DNA of 64,000 bases from Calothrix membranacea FACHB-236 (lineage in GTDB: Bacteria > Cyanobacteriota > Cyanobacteriia > Cyanobacteriales > Nostocaceae). The notes below the pieces were generated by a model. That model saw only the letters and a list, made by a program, of their open reading frames with translations. It had not been told where the DNA came from and searched no databases. Position 1 is the stretch's first letter, and every line of letters begins with the position of its first letter. This document shows positions 16,952 through 25,501 of this stretch, piece by piece. The translations under genes were made by a program, and so were the position numbers. The stretch covers positions 1 to 64,000 of the forward strand of contig NZ_JACJPX010000030.1 of the NCBI RefSeq assembly GCF_014696315.1, given 5' to 3'.

Positions 16952-17875
16952 ATGTCTGTTGTTTCTAGTGTCACTGTTACTGTTCCCGCCACCACTGCTA
17001 ACCTGGGGCCTGGTTTTGACTGTATTGGTGCAGCTTTAACGCTGTACAACAAAGTTAAGTTTACGCGTCTAGATGCAGGCGGGTTAATTATTCACGTTAC
17101 AGGTAAAGAAGCAGAAGGGGTAACAACTGATGAAAGTAATCTGCTCTATCAGGCTTTTGTCAAGTTATATCAACATATAGAGCAGATTCCGCCAAGTGTG
17201 AAAATTGAGATTGATTTAGGCGTACCTTTAGCACGGGGTTTGGGTAGTTCGGCGACAGCAATTGTAGGTGGGTTGGTTGCGGCTAATCAACTGGCTGGGG
17301 AACCACTCTCGCAATTGCAGGTGATGGAATTAGCGATCGCCATTGAAGGACACCCTGATAATGTTGTTCCCGCTTTGTTGGGGGGATGTCGTCTAGCGGC
17401 TACCAGTGCTGAGGGTTGGGAAATTTGTGATGTTCCCTGGGATGAAAATGTTGTGCCGGTGGTGGCGATTCCTAATTTTGAACTTTCGACTTCCGAGGCG
17501 CGGCGGGTTCTCCCCACAGAGTTCAGCCGTGCAGATGCAATTTTTAATACGGCTCATTTGGGTTTATTGCTACGTGGCTTGGCAACTGGTAAGAGAGAAT
17601 GGTTAAAGACGGCTTTGCAAGATAAGTTACACCAACCTTATCGTCAAGCCTTGATTCCTGGTTACGATGCTGTGAATCAAGCTGCTGTTGCTGCTGGTGC
17701 TTATGGCATGGTGATTAGTGGTGCAGGGCCGACATTGTTGGCTTTAGCAGATGCCAAAAATTCTCAGGCTGTAGCAGCAGCGATGCAAGCGGCTTGGCAA
17801 ACAGCAGGAATTACAGCTGATGTGCGATCGCTTTCTTTGGATAACCAAGGTGCGAAAAGCCTTAAAGAAGGATAA
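16952..17875 (+). CDS. thrB: Homoserine kinase
   Basis: GHMP-family kinase of 307 residues that phosphorylates L-homoserine with ATP, the step before threonine synthase. Seen directly: the N-terminal TVTVPATTANLGPGFDCIG, the ATP-binding PLARGLGSSATAIVGG loop, EGHPDNVVPALLGG, and the C-terminal VISGAGPTLLAL motif. The ATG at 16952 is chosen over a TTG two codons upstream. A coiled-coil protein gene follows after nine bases, probably in the same transcript. Upstream are degenerate ACAAATGAC-type intergenic repeats. Confidence 0.96.
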   Translation: MSVVSSVTVTVPATTANLGPGFDCIGAALTLYNKVKFTRLDAGGLIIHVTGKEAEGVTTDESNLLYQAFVKLYQHIEQIPPSVKIEIDLGVPLARGLGSSATAIVGGLVAANQLAGEPLSQLQVMELAIAIEGHPDNVVPALLGGCRLAATSAEGWEICDVPWDENVVPVVAIPNFELSTSEARRVLPTEFSRADAIFNTAHLGLLLRGLATGKREWLKTALQDKLHQPYRQALIPGYDAVNQAAVAAGAYGMVISGAGPTLLALADAKNSQAVAAAMQAAWQTAGITADVRSLSLDNQGAKSLKEG

Positions 17876-17884
17876 ATAGGAATT

Positions 17885-18394
17885 ATGCAGCAGATTATCT
17901 CAGAAATAGCAGCACTTAGCCAACAAATTCAGGCTCTCCACCAGGAACGTGCTGCCCTCACTATTAATAATGTAGTGTTGAGCGAGAATGATTCACCCAC
18001 CGTTATATCTGAAGCTTACCGTCGCTTTGCTAGGGAAAATTCCCATTTAGCTGTGGAACTCAAAGGAATTGATGATGCGATCGCAGCTTTAGAATTTCAG
18101 CTAGAACAAAAACAAGCTGAGTTAGCACGTTGGCAAATCGACTCCAAAGAACTTACCCTACAACAGCAGCTAGAAGAAGCTAGAAACGTGGCGCAAGTTC
18201 ATGCTCAACGCATTAATGTATTAGCGGGAGAACTAGCCCAAGAAATCCGCCTACTGAAATCTTGTGCCGATCAACTCAGCCCTATATATTGGCAAGTTTA
18301 TTACAAACCATTTATTACTGGCTTTAAGACAATCTCTGTTCCCCATGTTCGTTCAGATGGGGAAGTTTGGACAATTGTCAATCGCATCGTTTAA
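17885..18394 (+). CDS. Coiled-coil protein of unknown function
   Basis: A 169-residue protein not assigned to a known family. Most of it (about 1-120) is Gln/Glu/Leu-rich heptad sequence likely to form coiled coils; the last 50 residues (QLSPIYWQVYYKPFITGFKT...EVWTIVNRIV) look more globular. It has no signal peptide or membrane helix. It begins nine bases after thrB, so it is probably co-transcribed. Its TAA stop is directly followed by the end of a family B MITE (TTAAGGGACT), so any original downstream sequence has been displaced. Confidence 0.8.
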   Translation: MQQIISEIAALSQQIQALHQERAALTINNVVLSENDSPTVISEAYRRFARENSHLAVELKGIDDAIAALEFQLEQKQAELARWQIDSKELTLQQQLEEARNVAQVHAQRINVLAGELAQEIRLLKSCADQLSPIYWQVYYKPFITGFKTISVPHVRSDGEVWTIVNRIV

Positions 18395-18498
18395 GGGACT
18401 GCCAACTAAAAAAATATTATCACTTAGCTGTCTTGGCAGGGGGAGAAATAAAATATTATCTGAGTAAATTGGATAATTTATTTTCTGGAAGTCCTTAA
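18391..18498. mobile_element. MITE family B, copy 2
   Basis: Starts TTAAGGGACTGCCAACTAAA and ends AATTTATTTTCTGGAAGTCC followed by TTAA. It is inverted relative to the 7183-7314 copy but has the same orientation with respect to the gene whose stop it touches. The interior has a single GGCAGGGGGAG where copy 1 has an expanded GCAGGGAGCAGGG array. Confidence 0.8.
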
Positions 18499-18506
18499 TA
18501 AAAGTA

Positions 18507-18535
18507 GGGTGCGTTAGCCTTGGCGTAACGCACCC
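18507..18535. repeat. GGGTGCGTTA palindrome
   Basis: GGGTGCGTTA (18507-18516) and TAACGCACCC (18526-18535) form a 10-bp stem with a 9-base loop. It is related to the GATGCGTTA palindromes inside family A MITEs. It could act as a bidirectional hairpin between the two convergent genes, but there is no clear T-run. Confidence 0.7.
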
Positions 18536-18659
18536 TCTTGATTTAACACGTTTTTTAAGTAAACAGACCAGATAGCAGTAGAGGCACGACACCAAAAAGA
18601 TTATTCTATGTACTAGAAAATTATCGATGCCGTGCCTTGCTTTAAATCCAAACGAACCC

Positions 18660-20765
18660 TTAAGCTGTTGCCGCTAAACCATTGTGTTTCAGCAAAGGCG
18701 CAGTACTGGGTTCGCGTCCCCGGAAGGTTTTAAATACTTCCATTGGATGCTTGCTTCCACCCAGCGCCAGTACTGTATCACGGTAGCGTTTACCTGTAGC
18801 TTTAATGGCAGATTCGTTTTCTAGTCCTGCTTCTTCAAAAGCAGCAAAAGCATCAGCACTCAGTACTTCTGCCCATTTGTAGCTGTAGTAACCTGCCGCA
18901 TAACCACCGCCAAAAATATGCCCGAAAGCACATAAGAAAGCATCTTCTGGTAATGGGGGTATAACGGTGGTAGTTTTGGCAATGCGCTGGCGGACATCGG
19001 CGGGAGTTTCAGCGCCACCAGGACGATAGCGAGAGTGGAGTTCTATATCTACACTGCTAAAGTGGAGTTGCCGCAACATCCCGCTACCACTCATATAATT
19101 GCGGGCTGCGATCAGCTTTTGGTAATAATGCTCTGGTAGCGGTTCACCTGTTTGATAATGCTTCGCCATACCAAACAAGGTGGGGCGTTCATAGCACCAG
19201 TTTTCCATGAATTGGCTGGGTAGTTCGACAGCATCCCACTCAACGTTATTGATACCAGCAGCGCCAGTATAATCTACCTTGGTGAGCATATGTTGTAAAC
19301 CATGCCCAAACTCGTGGAATAGGGTTTCTACTTCATTGAATGTCATTAAGCTGGGCTTGCCATCAATGGGGGGAGTTTGATTACAAACTAAATATGCTAC
19401 AGGTAGGCGAACACTGCTGCTACCATTTTCACTGGTTTTGCCACGATTAATGCAGATATCCATCCACGCACCACCGCGCTTTTCCGCAGGGCGGCTGTAG
19501 GGATCTAAATAGAAGTAGGCTATGGGCGCGCCTGTTTCATCTGCTATTTGGAAATAACGCACATCCTCATGCCATACTGGGGCTTGACCATCGGCGGGGG
19601 TGACGGTAACGCCAAATAAGCGATTAACTAAGCCAAATAAGCCATCTAGAACTTGGGGAAGAGGGAAGTAAGGGCGTAATTCTTCCGCAGTAAAGGAGAA
19701 TTTTTCTTCTCGCTGACGTTCCGCCCAGAAGCTAATATCCCAGTGTTTTAAATCTTCCGCTTCTTTTGCGCCTTTGGAGGCTGCAAAGGCTTTGAGTTCT
19801 GCTAAATCTTTGACGGCTGCATCATAACTAACGCGACGCAGTTCTTCTAACAGCGCTTCTACTGCTTCGACATTGGGAGCCATTTTACTAGCTAGGCTCA
19901 ACTCAGCAAAGTTGCTAAACCCTAGTAACCCAGCTAATTCTTGGCGTAATTCTAATATGCGGTCAATTAGGGGATTATTATCTAACTCGCCGGATGCAGC
20001 ACGACTAATAAAAGCTTTGTACAGCTGTTCGCGCAAATCCTGACGGGTGCTGTGCTGCATGAAGGGGCCGTAACTGGGGAAATCTAGGGTGATACGCCAG
20101 GGGCCGTTTTCTGGTGTGGCATTTTCTTCCCCAGCAGCACGGGCAGCTTGGGCTGCTAAACTGAGTAAGCTTTGGGGTAAGCCGTCGATTTCTTCTTTGG
20201 TAGTGAGGGTGATGCTAAAGGCTTTGGTAGCATCGAGTACATGGTTAGAGAACTTAGTCGAAAGTTCCGCTAACTCCATTTGAATGGCGTTGAAACGTTC
20301 CTTTGCTTGTCCTTCTAAGCCCACACCAGAAAGTTCTGCATCCCGAATCGCAGCTTCCAAAATTCTTTGCTGGGCTGATTCTAAGCTGCTCCAAGCGTTA
20401 CTAGCACGCAGAGCCTTAAAAGCATTGTAGAGAGGTTGGCTTTGACCCAGTTTGGTGATAAATTGCACCACATCTGGTTGCACAGCTTCATAAGCTTCCC
20501 GTAGTTCTGGGCTATTCTTGACACCCATTAAATGGTTAACTACACCCCAACTCCAAGACAACTTGTCTGAGATTTTGTCTAAGGGTTCTACTAAACCACT
20601 CCAAGTAGGCTGTACATTGTTTTCTAAAGTGGTAAGCTCGGTATCGAGTTCTGTTAACAGTTCCTTAAAGGCTGGGATTACTTGCTCCGCTTTGATTTCC
20701 GCAAAGGGAGGTAAGCCAGCGCCCTTGAGTAGGGGGTTCTGAGAAAGAGTAGCACTTTGAGTCAT
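18660..20765 (-). CDS. prlC: M3 family oligopeptidase (oligopeptidase A-like)
   Basis: Zinc metallopeptidase of 701 residues that would cleave short peptides in the cytoplasm. The active site FHEFGHGLQH (HExxH) is followed by the downstream Glu region NNVEWDAVELPSQFMENW, as in thimet-type M3 enzymes. Length matches oligopeptidase A. The ATG at 20765 (MTQSATLSQNPLL) is chosen; the longer frame begins with TTG at 20798 and runs through a HIP1 site. It is monocistronic, and no signal peptide is seen. The symbol follows the family name; the precise subfamily was not tested. Confidence 0.92.
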   Translation of the reverse strand: MTQSATLSQNPLLKGAGLPPFAEIKAEQVIPAFKELLTELDTELTTLENNVQPTWSGLVEPLDKISDKLSWSWGVVNHLMGVKNSPELREAYEAVQPDVVQFITKLGQSQPLYNAFKALRASNAWSSLESAQQRILEAAIRDAELSGVGLEGQAKERFNAIQMELAELSTKFSNHVLDATKAFSITLTTKEEIDGLPQSLLSLAAQAARAAGEENATPENGPWRITLDFPSYGPFMQHSTRQDLREQLYKAFISRAASGELDNNPLIDRILELRQELAGLLGFSNFAELSLASKMAPNVEAVEALLEELRRVSYDAAVKDLAELKAFAASKGAKEAEDLKHWDISFWAERQREEKFSFTAEELRPYFPLPQVLDGLFGLVNRLFGVTVTPADGQAPVWHEDVRYFQIADETGAPIAYFYLDPYSRPAEKRGGAWMDICINRGKTSENGSSSVRLPVAYLVCNQTPPIDGKPSLMTFNEVETLFHEFGHGLQHMLTKVDYTGAAGINNVEWDAVELPSQFMENWCYERPTLFGMAKHYQTGEPLPEHYYQKLIAARNYMSGSGMLRQLHFSSVDIELHSRYRPGGAETPADVRQRIAKTTTVIPPLPEDAFLCAFGHIFGGGYAAGYYSYKWAEVLSADAFAAFEEAGLENESAIKATGKRYRDTVLALGGSKHPMEVFKTFRGREPSTAPLLKHNGLAATA

Positions 20766-20954
20766 GGTTGTGTGTGAGATGCGATCGCTCTTGGTCAATT
20801 ATGATTTTTGTTTATATTCTTCTAATGTAGCGATCGCAGTGCTTTTTCGCTGCACATTGGGGTAATTGGGACTTCCTTGTGCTTTTGTTGCTCAGAATTT
20901 GCCCACAGTGCGATCGCACTGTGGGCATGGTAGATGCATTAATTTGATAACAAT

Positions 20955-21812
20955 TTATACTTGTGTAGTGCTTTGAGCCGGAGGCATAATTACTTTTTTA
21001 GCTAAACCTAATGTCTTGAGAAGATGGATACTCCACCAAGTAATATCAACTTCCCACCAAGAAAATCCTGATTTTGCTACATGGGGATAAGTATGATGGT
21101 TGTTATGCCAGCCTTCACCATAGGTCACAATCGATACCCACCAAAGGTTGCGTGCGTCGTCAGTTGCATCGAAGGAACGATAACCCCATTTGTGAGTTGC
21201 TGAGTTGACAAACCAAGTAGAATGCCAAAGCAATACTGAGCGCAGAAACATTCCATAGATAACAAAAGACCAACCACCCAAAGCATATAGCAAAATACCC
21301 AAAGGAATTTGCAATAACAAGAAGTAACGGTCTAACCAACGATAAAAGGGTTGACGCGCTAAATCGGGCGCATACTTTTGATAGACTTCGTAATCAAAAA
21401 ACTCGTTACGGGGGTAGAAAATCCACAACATATGACTCCACCAAAACCCGCGTTTAGCAGAGTAGGGATCAAGATTGATATCTTCAGTATGGGCGTGATG
21501 TTGGCGGTGTCCACCCACCCAGAAAATCGGCCCACCTTGTAATGCTAAAGCACCAATGAGGGCGATCGCATATTCTAACCACTTCGGTACTTGGAAGCTG
21601 CGATGGCTGAGTAGCCGATGATAGCCTAAACAAATCCCAATGCTTCCGAACAACCAGTGCAGAAACAGCATTGTACCTAATGCTGACCAGGAGAAAAACC
21701 AAGGAGCTAGTAAAGCTAAGGCATGATATGTGCCAAAGAATACTACGTTCGTCCAACTGAGGCGGAGCGACGTTTCTTGCTCAGGGGCGAACGCCAGCGA
21801 TTTTGCAGCCAT
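20955..21812 (-). CDS. desC: Acyl-lipid/acyl-CoA delta-9-type fatty acid desaturase
   Basis: Membrane di-iron desaturase of 285 residues. The three histidine boxes are HRLLSH, HRQHHAH and HNNHH (in EGWHNNHHTYPH), with four hydrophobic helices between them. This is the DesC class, which introduces the first (delta-9) double bond in acyl chains of membrane lipids using ferredoxin in cyanobacteria. The gene is divergent from a TetR-type regulator with a near-perfect operator in the shared gap, so it may be a regulatory target. Whether it is DesC1 or the sn-2-specific DesC2 cannot be told here. Confidence 0.93.
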   Translation of the reverse strand: MAAKSLAFAPEQETSLRLSWTNVVFFGTYHALALLAPWFFSWSALGTMLFLHWLFGSIGICLGYHRLLSHRSFQVPKWLEYAIALIGALALQGGPIFWVGGHRQHHAHTEDINLDPYSAKRGFWWSHMLWIFYPRNEFFDYEVYQKYAPDLARQPFYRWLDRYFLLLQIPLGILLYALGGWSFVIYGMFLRSVLLWHSTWFVNSATHKWGYRSFDATDDARNLWWVSIVTYGEGWHNNHHTYPHVAKSGFSWWEVDITWWSIHLLKTLGLAKKVIMPPAQSTTQV

Positions 21813-21947
21813 AAAAAGTCCTGTTGATGAATGATGAAGCGATCTGCTGTGTCACGGATGTACTCTTGCATTGGGTGTATTTGGCTATTGCACTTCACAA
21901 CCTACAAGGAATCTACCCGTTCTGTATCAGGGTGTTACAGTAAAGTA

Positions 21948-21966
21948 GAGCAAGTATCACTTACAT
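21948..21966. promoter_or_regulatory. Second, imperfect operator-like palindrome
   Basis: GAGCAAGTATCACTTACAT matches the palindrome at 21995-22013 at 14 of 19 positions and is centred 47 bases from it. It is a candidate second binding site between the divergent desC and TetR-type genes. Confidence 0.5.
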
Positions 21967-21994
21967 TTGTTATCCTAACAACTTTGAAAATTAT

Positions 21995-22013
21995 ATGCAA
22001 GTACTACTTGCAT
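21995..22013. promoter_or_regulatory. Perfect 19-bp palindromic operator
   Basis: ATGCAAGTA-C-TACTTGCAT is a perfect inverted repeat ending 10 bases before the ATG of the TetR-type gene. Its length, symmetry and position are typical of a TetR-family operator used for autoregulation. Confidence 0.7.
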
Positions 22014-22023
22014 TAGTGCTTTT

Positions 22024-23253
22024 ATGGCATCTCCCACCCATTCAGCTCGTCAACGTCTGATTCAAGCAGCACTGGAACTATTTACTGCTCAAGGAGTCAG
22101 CGGTACGACAACTCGCCAAATTGCAGAAAAGGCAGAAGTGAACGAAGTCACCTTATTTCGGCATTTTGGTAATAAGCATGGACTACTGTTAGCGGTTTTA
22201 GAAGAATCTGCTGTGTTCAAAACTTTAGGGGAATCTTTGGTACGCCGGGCTAGTCCCCCTGGTAGTGTCTATCAAGCCCTAAAGGACTATGCAAGTGATA
22301 ACTTGCTTGCATTAGAACGAGTACCAGAGTTAGTCAGATCTGTTGTTGGTGAAGCTGACCAATACCCCGCAGAAAATCGTCGCGCCTTGGGGAAGGGATT
22401 AACAGAAGCTAACCGCTATGTAGCCCAGTATCTTGCTACGGTAATTGAGCAAGGGCATTTAAATACCTATCTGCCGGCAGAAAAATTAGCTAGTATGCTG
22501 AATGGAATGCTTTTGGGATATGCCGTCATTGAATTTACTAGCGAATTTCATGAACTTTGGGAAGACAGGGATGATTTTTTAGAAACCTTGGTGGAATTGT
22601 TTTTACGGGGTGCGATGTCACCCTCACCAGAGTTAGCAATCAATAATCCTACAGAAATTAGCATAACTACAGAGGTAGCTGATTTACCTGCTAGTTTAGT
22701 TCACGAAATTTTCCGCCAAGCTAGGAAAGCGGGAATCCAAGATTATGCCTTAGCCTATGTCTTATTTGGTGCTGGTTTATCTGCCAAAGAAATAGTCAAC
22801 TTACAGCGATCGCATCAAATTTATGACGATCAAGGACACTTTTTACAAATTACTACTCCGGGATTAGTCCGCCAAGTACCTGTAAATCAGTGGATTATGG
22901 GCAAACATTATGGCTCCTATACAAACAATCCCTTAATTAAATGGCTGAAAAGTCGTAAAGACAGTCAAACAGCTATGTTTCTTAATAATCTAGGAGAACC
23001 AATCTCCGCATCAGAGATTGAAACTCACTGGCAAACCTGGATTCAGGGAATGTTAACACCCCAAGGACAGATCCCAGTCATCGCCCAAGCACAACATACC
23101 TGGCGCGTAGAAATGTTAATGAGAGGTATGACTTTAGAAAATTTGAGCATTCTCACAGGTTGCGATCGCACTCAACTGCAACCTTATGCACGCAGATCCC
23201 GAGAAAAAGCCGCACTAGAACAAGCTACAAGATTAGATCATAAACCGATATAA
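22024..23253 (+). CDS. TetR-type regulator fused to a degenerate tyrosine-recombinase-like domain
   Basis: A 409-residue protein. Residues 1-60 form a TetR helix-turn-helix (TTRQIAEKAEVNEVTLFRHF), followed by a TetR-like ligand-binding helical region to about 200. The C-terminal 190 residues resemble the catalytic domain of tyrosine recombinases: DYALAYVLFGAGLSAKEIVNL, then H358-T-W-R361 (the HxxR box), LTGC where LGH is usual, and Tyr388. The first catalytic Arg is replaced (GLSAKEI), so recombination is unlikely. The domain may instead serve in DNA binding or oligomerisation. A palindromic operator lies just upstream, and desC is divergent. Confidence 0.85.
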   Translation: MASPTHSARQRLIQAALELFTAQGVSGTTTRQIAEKAEVNEVTLFRHFGNKHGLLLAVLEESAVFKTLGESLVRRASPPGSVYQALKDYASDNLLALERVPELVRSVVGEADQYPAENRRALGKGLTEANRYVAQYLATVIEQGHLNTYLPAEKLASMLNGMLLGYAVIEFTSEFHELWEDRDDFLETLVELFLRGAMSPSPELAINNPTEISITTEVADLPASLVHEIFRQARKAGIQDYALAYVLFGAGLSAKEIVNLQRSHQIYDDQGHFLQITTPGLVRQVPVNQWIMGKHYGSYTNNPLIKWLKSRKDSQTAMFLNNLGEPISASEIETHWQTWIQGMLTPQGQIPVIAQAQHTWRVEMLMRGMTLENLSILTGCDRTQLQPYARRSREKAALEQATRLDHKPI

Positions 23254-23273
23254 GGGTTTGTCATTTGTCATTC

Positions 23274-23315
23274 GGTAATTGGTAATTGGTAATTGGTAAT
23301 TGGTAATTGGTAATT
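23274..23315. repeat. GGTAATT heptamer array, six copies
   Basis: Six exact head-to-tail GGTAATT units, an STRR-type short tandem repeat. A CCCCAGT/CCCCAAT array follows. Confidence 0.9.
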
Positions 23316-23325
23316 TCTCCCCTTG

Positions 23326-23394
23326 TCCCCAGTCCCCAGTCCCCAATCCCCAATCCCCAGTCCCTCATCCCCACTCCCCAATCCCAAATCCCCA
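23326..23394. repeat. CCCCAGT/CCCCAAT heptamer array
   Basis: About ten heptamer units of the form CCCCARTC lie directly upstream of the GTPase gene. The same GGTAATT-then-CCCCAAT order recurs at 47344-47458. Confidence 0.9.
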
Positions 23395-23431
23395 TTAAGA
23401 TAAAAAAACATCCGCCTACTGAATACTCACC

Positions 23432-24985
23432 ATGCCTCTCTCGCGCATAGTAACGCTGATTGTTGGTTTGATAGTGATTTTGGGGTTAAGCCTGTGGCTG
23501 ATTGATTCCCTGTCACGCCTCTACTGGCAGTTGTCTTATTCACCACTGCTGGGCAATTTGCTGTTGCTGTTGTTAATTTTGCTCATCGCCGGATTAGTTG
23601 CGGCTTTTGTTTATTATGTACTGGTGCTACAAGCTGGGGAAAAACGTTCTCGCCGCCAGCGTCCACGTGTGACTCCAGCGCAAATCCCGGCTGCTAAATC
23701 TGATGCGGCTTCTTCCACTTTACAAGCTGTGCGCCAGCAGGTGGCACAAATTCAAGATGAAGTCACAAGACAAGCTTTACTCAGCCGATCGCGGGAGATT
23801 GAAGTTAATTTAGCACGGGGCGAAATCCAAGTAGTAGTATTCGGTACGGGAAGCGCTGGTAAAACTTCCTTAGTAAATGCCATTATGGGGCGCATGGTGG
23901 GACAGGTGAATGCACCAATGGGTACTACCCAAGTAGGAGAAACCTATTGTTTGCGGTTGAAGGGATTGGAACGGAAAATATTAATTACCGATACCCCAGG
24001 GATTTTAGAAGCAGGAGTTGCAGGGACAGAACGGGAACAACTAGCAAGGGCCTTAGCAACAGAAGCTGATTTATTATTATTTGTTGTCGATAATGATTTA
24101 CGGCGATCGGAATATGAACCTCTTAAAGGTTTAGCGGAAATTGGTAAGCGATCGCTGTTAATTCTCAATAAAACCGATTTATATACAGACGACGATAAGG
24201 AAGCTATTTTGGCACGCTTGCGTCAACGGGTGCGGGGATTTATTGCCCCTAATGATGTGGTAGCGATCGCCGCTAATCCTCAAACTGCCCAATTAGAAAC
24301 TGGCGAAATCTTCCTACCCGAACCGGATATTGTGCCGTTGCTGCGGCGAATGGCGGCAATTTTAAGGGCTGAGGGTGAAGATTTAGTAGCAGATAATATT
24401 CTCTTACAATCTCTGCGATTAGGAGAAGAAGCACGGAAACTCATTGATGCTCAACGTCGTCGCCAAGCAGATAAAATAGTGGAGCGCTTTCAGTGGATTG
24501 GTGCCGGGGTGGTATCAGTTACACCTTTACCAGTCGTAGATTTACTAGCAACTGCGGCTGTGAATGCCCAAATGGTCGTAGAAATAGGTAGGATTTATGG
24601 TTGTGAATTGAACATGGAACGGGGGCGAGAATTAGCCTTATCTTTAGCTAAAACCCTGGCCAGTTTAGGAATTGTCAAAGGTGCAATTCAACTACTTTCT
24701 ACAGCTTTGCAAACTAACCCAGCTACTTTTATTGTCGGGCGAGCAATTCAAGGGGTAACAGCAGCTTATTTAACCAGAATTGCCGGCAAAAGTTTTATTG
24801 AATATTTTCGTCACGATCAAGATTGGGGCGATGGTGGAATGACAGAAGTTGTGCAGCGACAGTTTCAAATGAATGGCCGCGATGAATTTATTAAGGCTTT
24901 TGTCCAAGAAGCGATCGCACGAGTAGTCAAACCTTTAACCGATAAATCGGAAGTTGCGGAAGAAGCCAATGAAGAACGGAGTTAA
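23432..24985 (+). CDS. Membrane-associated Era-like GTPase with DUF697
   Basis: A 517-residue protein. Two N-terminal transmembrane helices (about 5-25 and 38-65) are followed by a basic linker. The GTPase domain shows G1 GTGSAGKTS, G3 DTPG and G4 NKTD. The C-terminal part (RFQWIGAGVVSVTPLPVVDLLATAAVNAQMVVEIG...) is the DUF697 helical domain, which can insert into or touch membranes. Cyanobacteria typically carry several such YcjF-like GTPases of unknown role. It stands alone; heptamer repeats fill its upstream region and no operon partner is apparent. Confidence 0.88.
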   Translation: MPLSRIVTLIVGLIVILGLSLWLIDSLSRLYWQLSYSPLLGNLLLLLLILLIAGLVAAFVYYVLVLQAGEKRSRRQRPRVTPAQIPAAKSDAASSTLQAVRQQVAQIQDEVTRQALLSRSREIEVNLARGEIQVVVFGTGSAGKTSLVNAIMGRMVGQVNAPMGTTQVGETYCLRLKGLERKILITDTPGILEAGVAGTEREQLARALATEADLLLFVVDNDLRRSEYEPLKGLAEIGKRSLLILNKTDLYTDDDKEAILARLRQRVRGFIAPNDVVAIAANPQTAQLETGEIFLPEPDIVPLLRRMAAILRAEGEDLVADNILLQSLRLGEEARKLIDAQRRRQADKIVERFQWIGAGVVSVTPLPVVDLLATAAVNAQMVVEIGRIYGCELNMERGRELALSLAKTLASLGIVKGAIQLLSTALQTNPATFIVGRAIQGVTAAYLTRIAGKSFIEYFRHDQDWGDGGMTEVVQRQFQMNGRDEFIKAFVQEAIARVVKPLTDKSEVAEEANEERS

Positions 24986-25003
24986 TAGGCAAGGGTCAAG
25001 GTA

Positions 25004-25025
25004 GAGACGCGATTAATCGCGTCTC
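25004..25025. repeat. Perfect palindrome, GAGACGCGATT arm
   Basis: GAGACGCGATT (25004-25014) is followed directly by its complement to 25025. The same element occurs at 38625-38645 (imperfect) and 38721-38742. It is REP-like and lies after the GTPase gene, where it may act as a hairpin. The rest of the gap to 25501 holds CCCTGCTCCCT-type low-complexity sequence and no gene. Confidence 0.8.
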
Positions 25026-25501
25026 AAGAAGCAAGGGTAAAGAAGAGAAATATTATTTGAGTAATACCAAAGCAATTTGAAATAAGAATGCGGTAGATAA
25101 CCTAATCGTCATTTAAATTGCATCATTGTTTTTGCTGGTAAAAGCTGCAAACCCTCTCCCTTGCTCCCTGCTCCCTCTCCCCCCAATCCCCAAAGGGGGC
25201 CCCGAGTCCCCCCTGCGGCCTCAATGTGCATATTAAATGCTTAACAGCTTATGTAGGAGCACAAAAATCTTGTGTCCTCAAAACTTGTATTGCTACAAAT
25301 CCGGACAAATACTCAAGCACTCGGTTCGATTGCGATTGCATGATCGAAAGTATCATCCTTTGGCTTTGGTGTTAGGTAGGGGAAATTGAGCATGGGTAAT
25401 TAGTAATGGGAATTTCTCCCCTTGTCACCCCTGCTTACTCTGCTTCCTCATCTCCCCAATCCCTAGCCCCCATTACTCCTAATCCCCATTCCCCATTCCT
25501 T

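Noticed and set aside
22287-22312. Third TetR operator inside the coding region (GCAAGTGATAACTTGC)
   Set aside because: It resembles the operator half-sites but lies within the gene and is imperfect, so chance is more likely.
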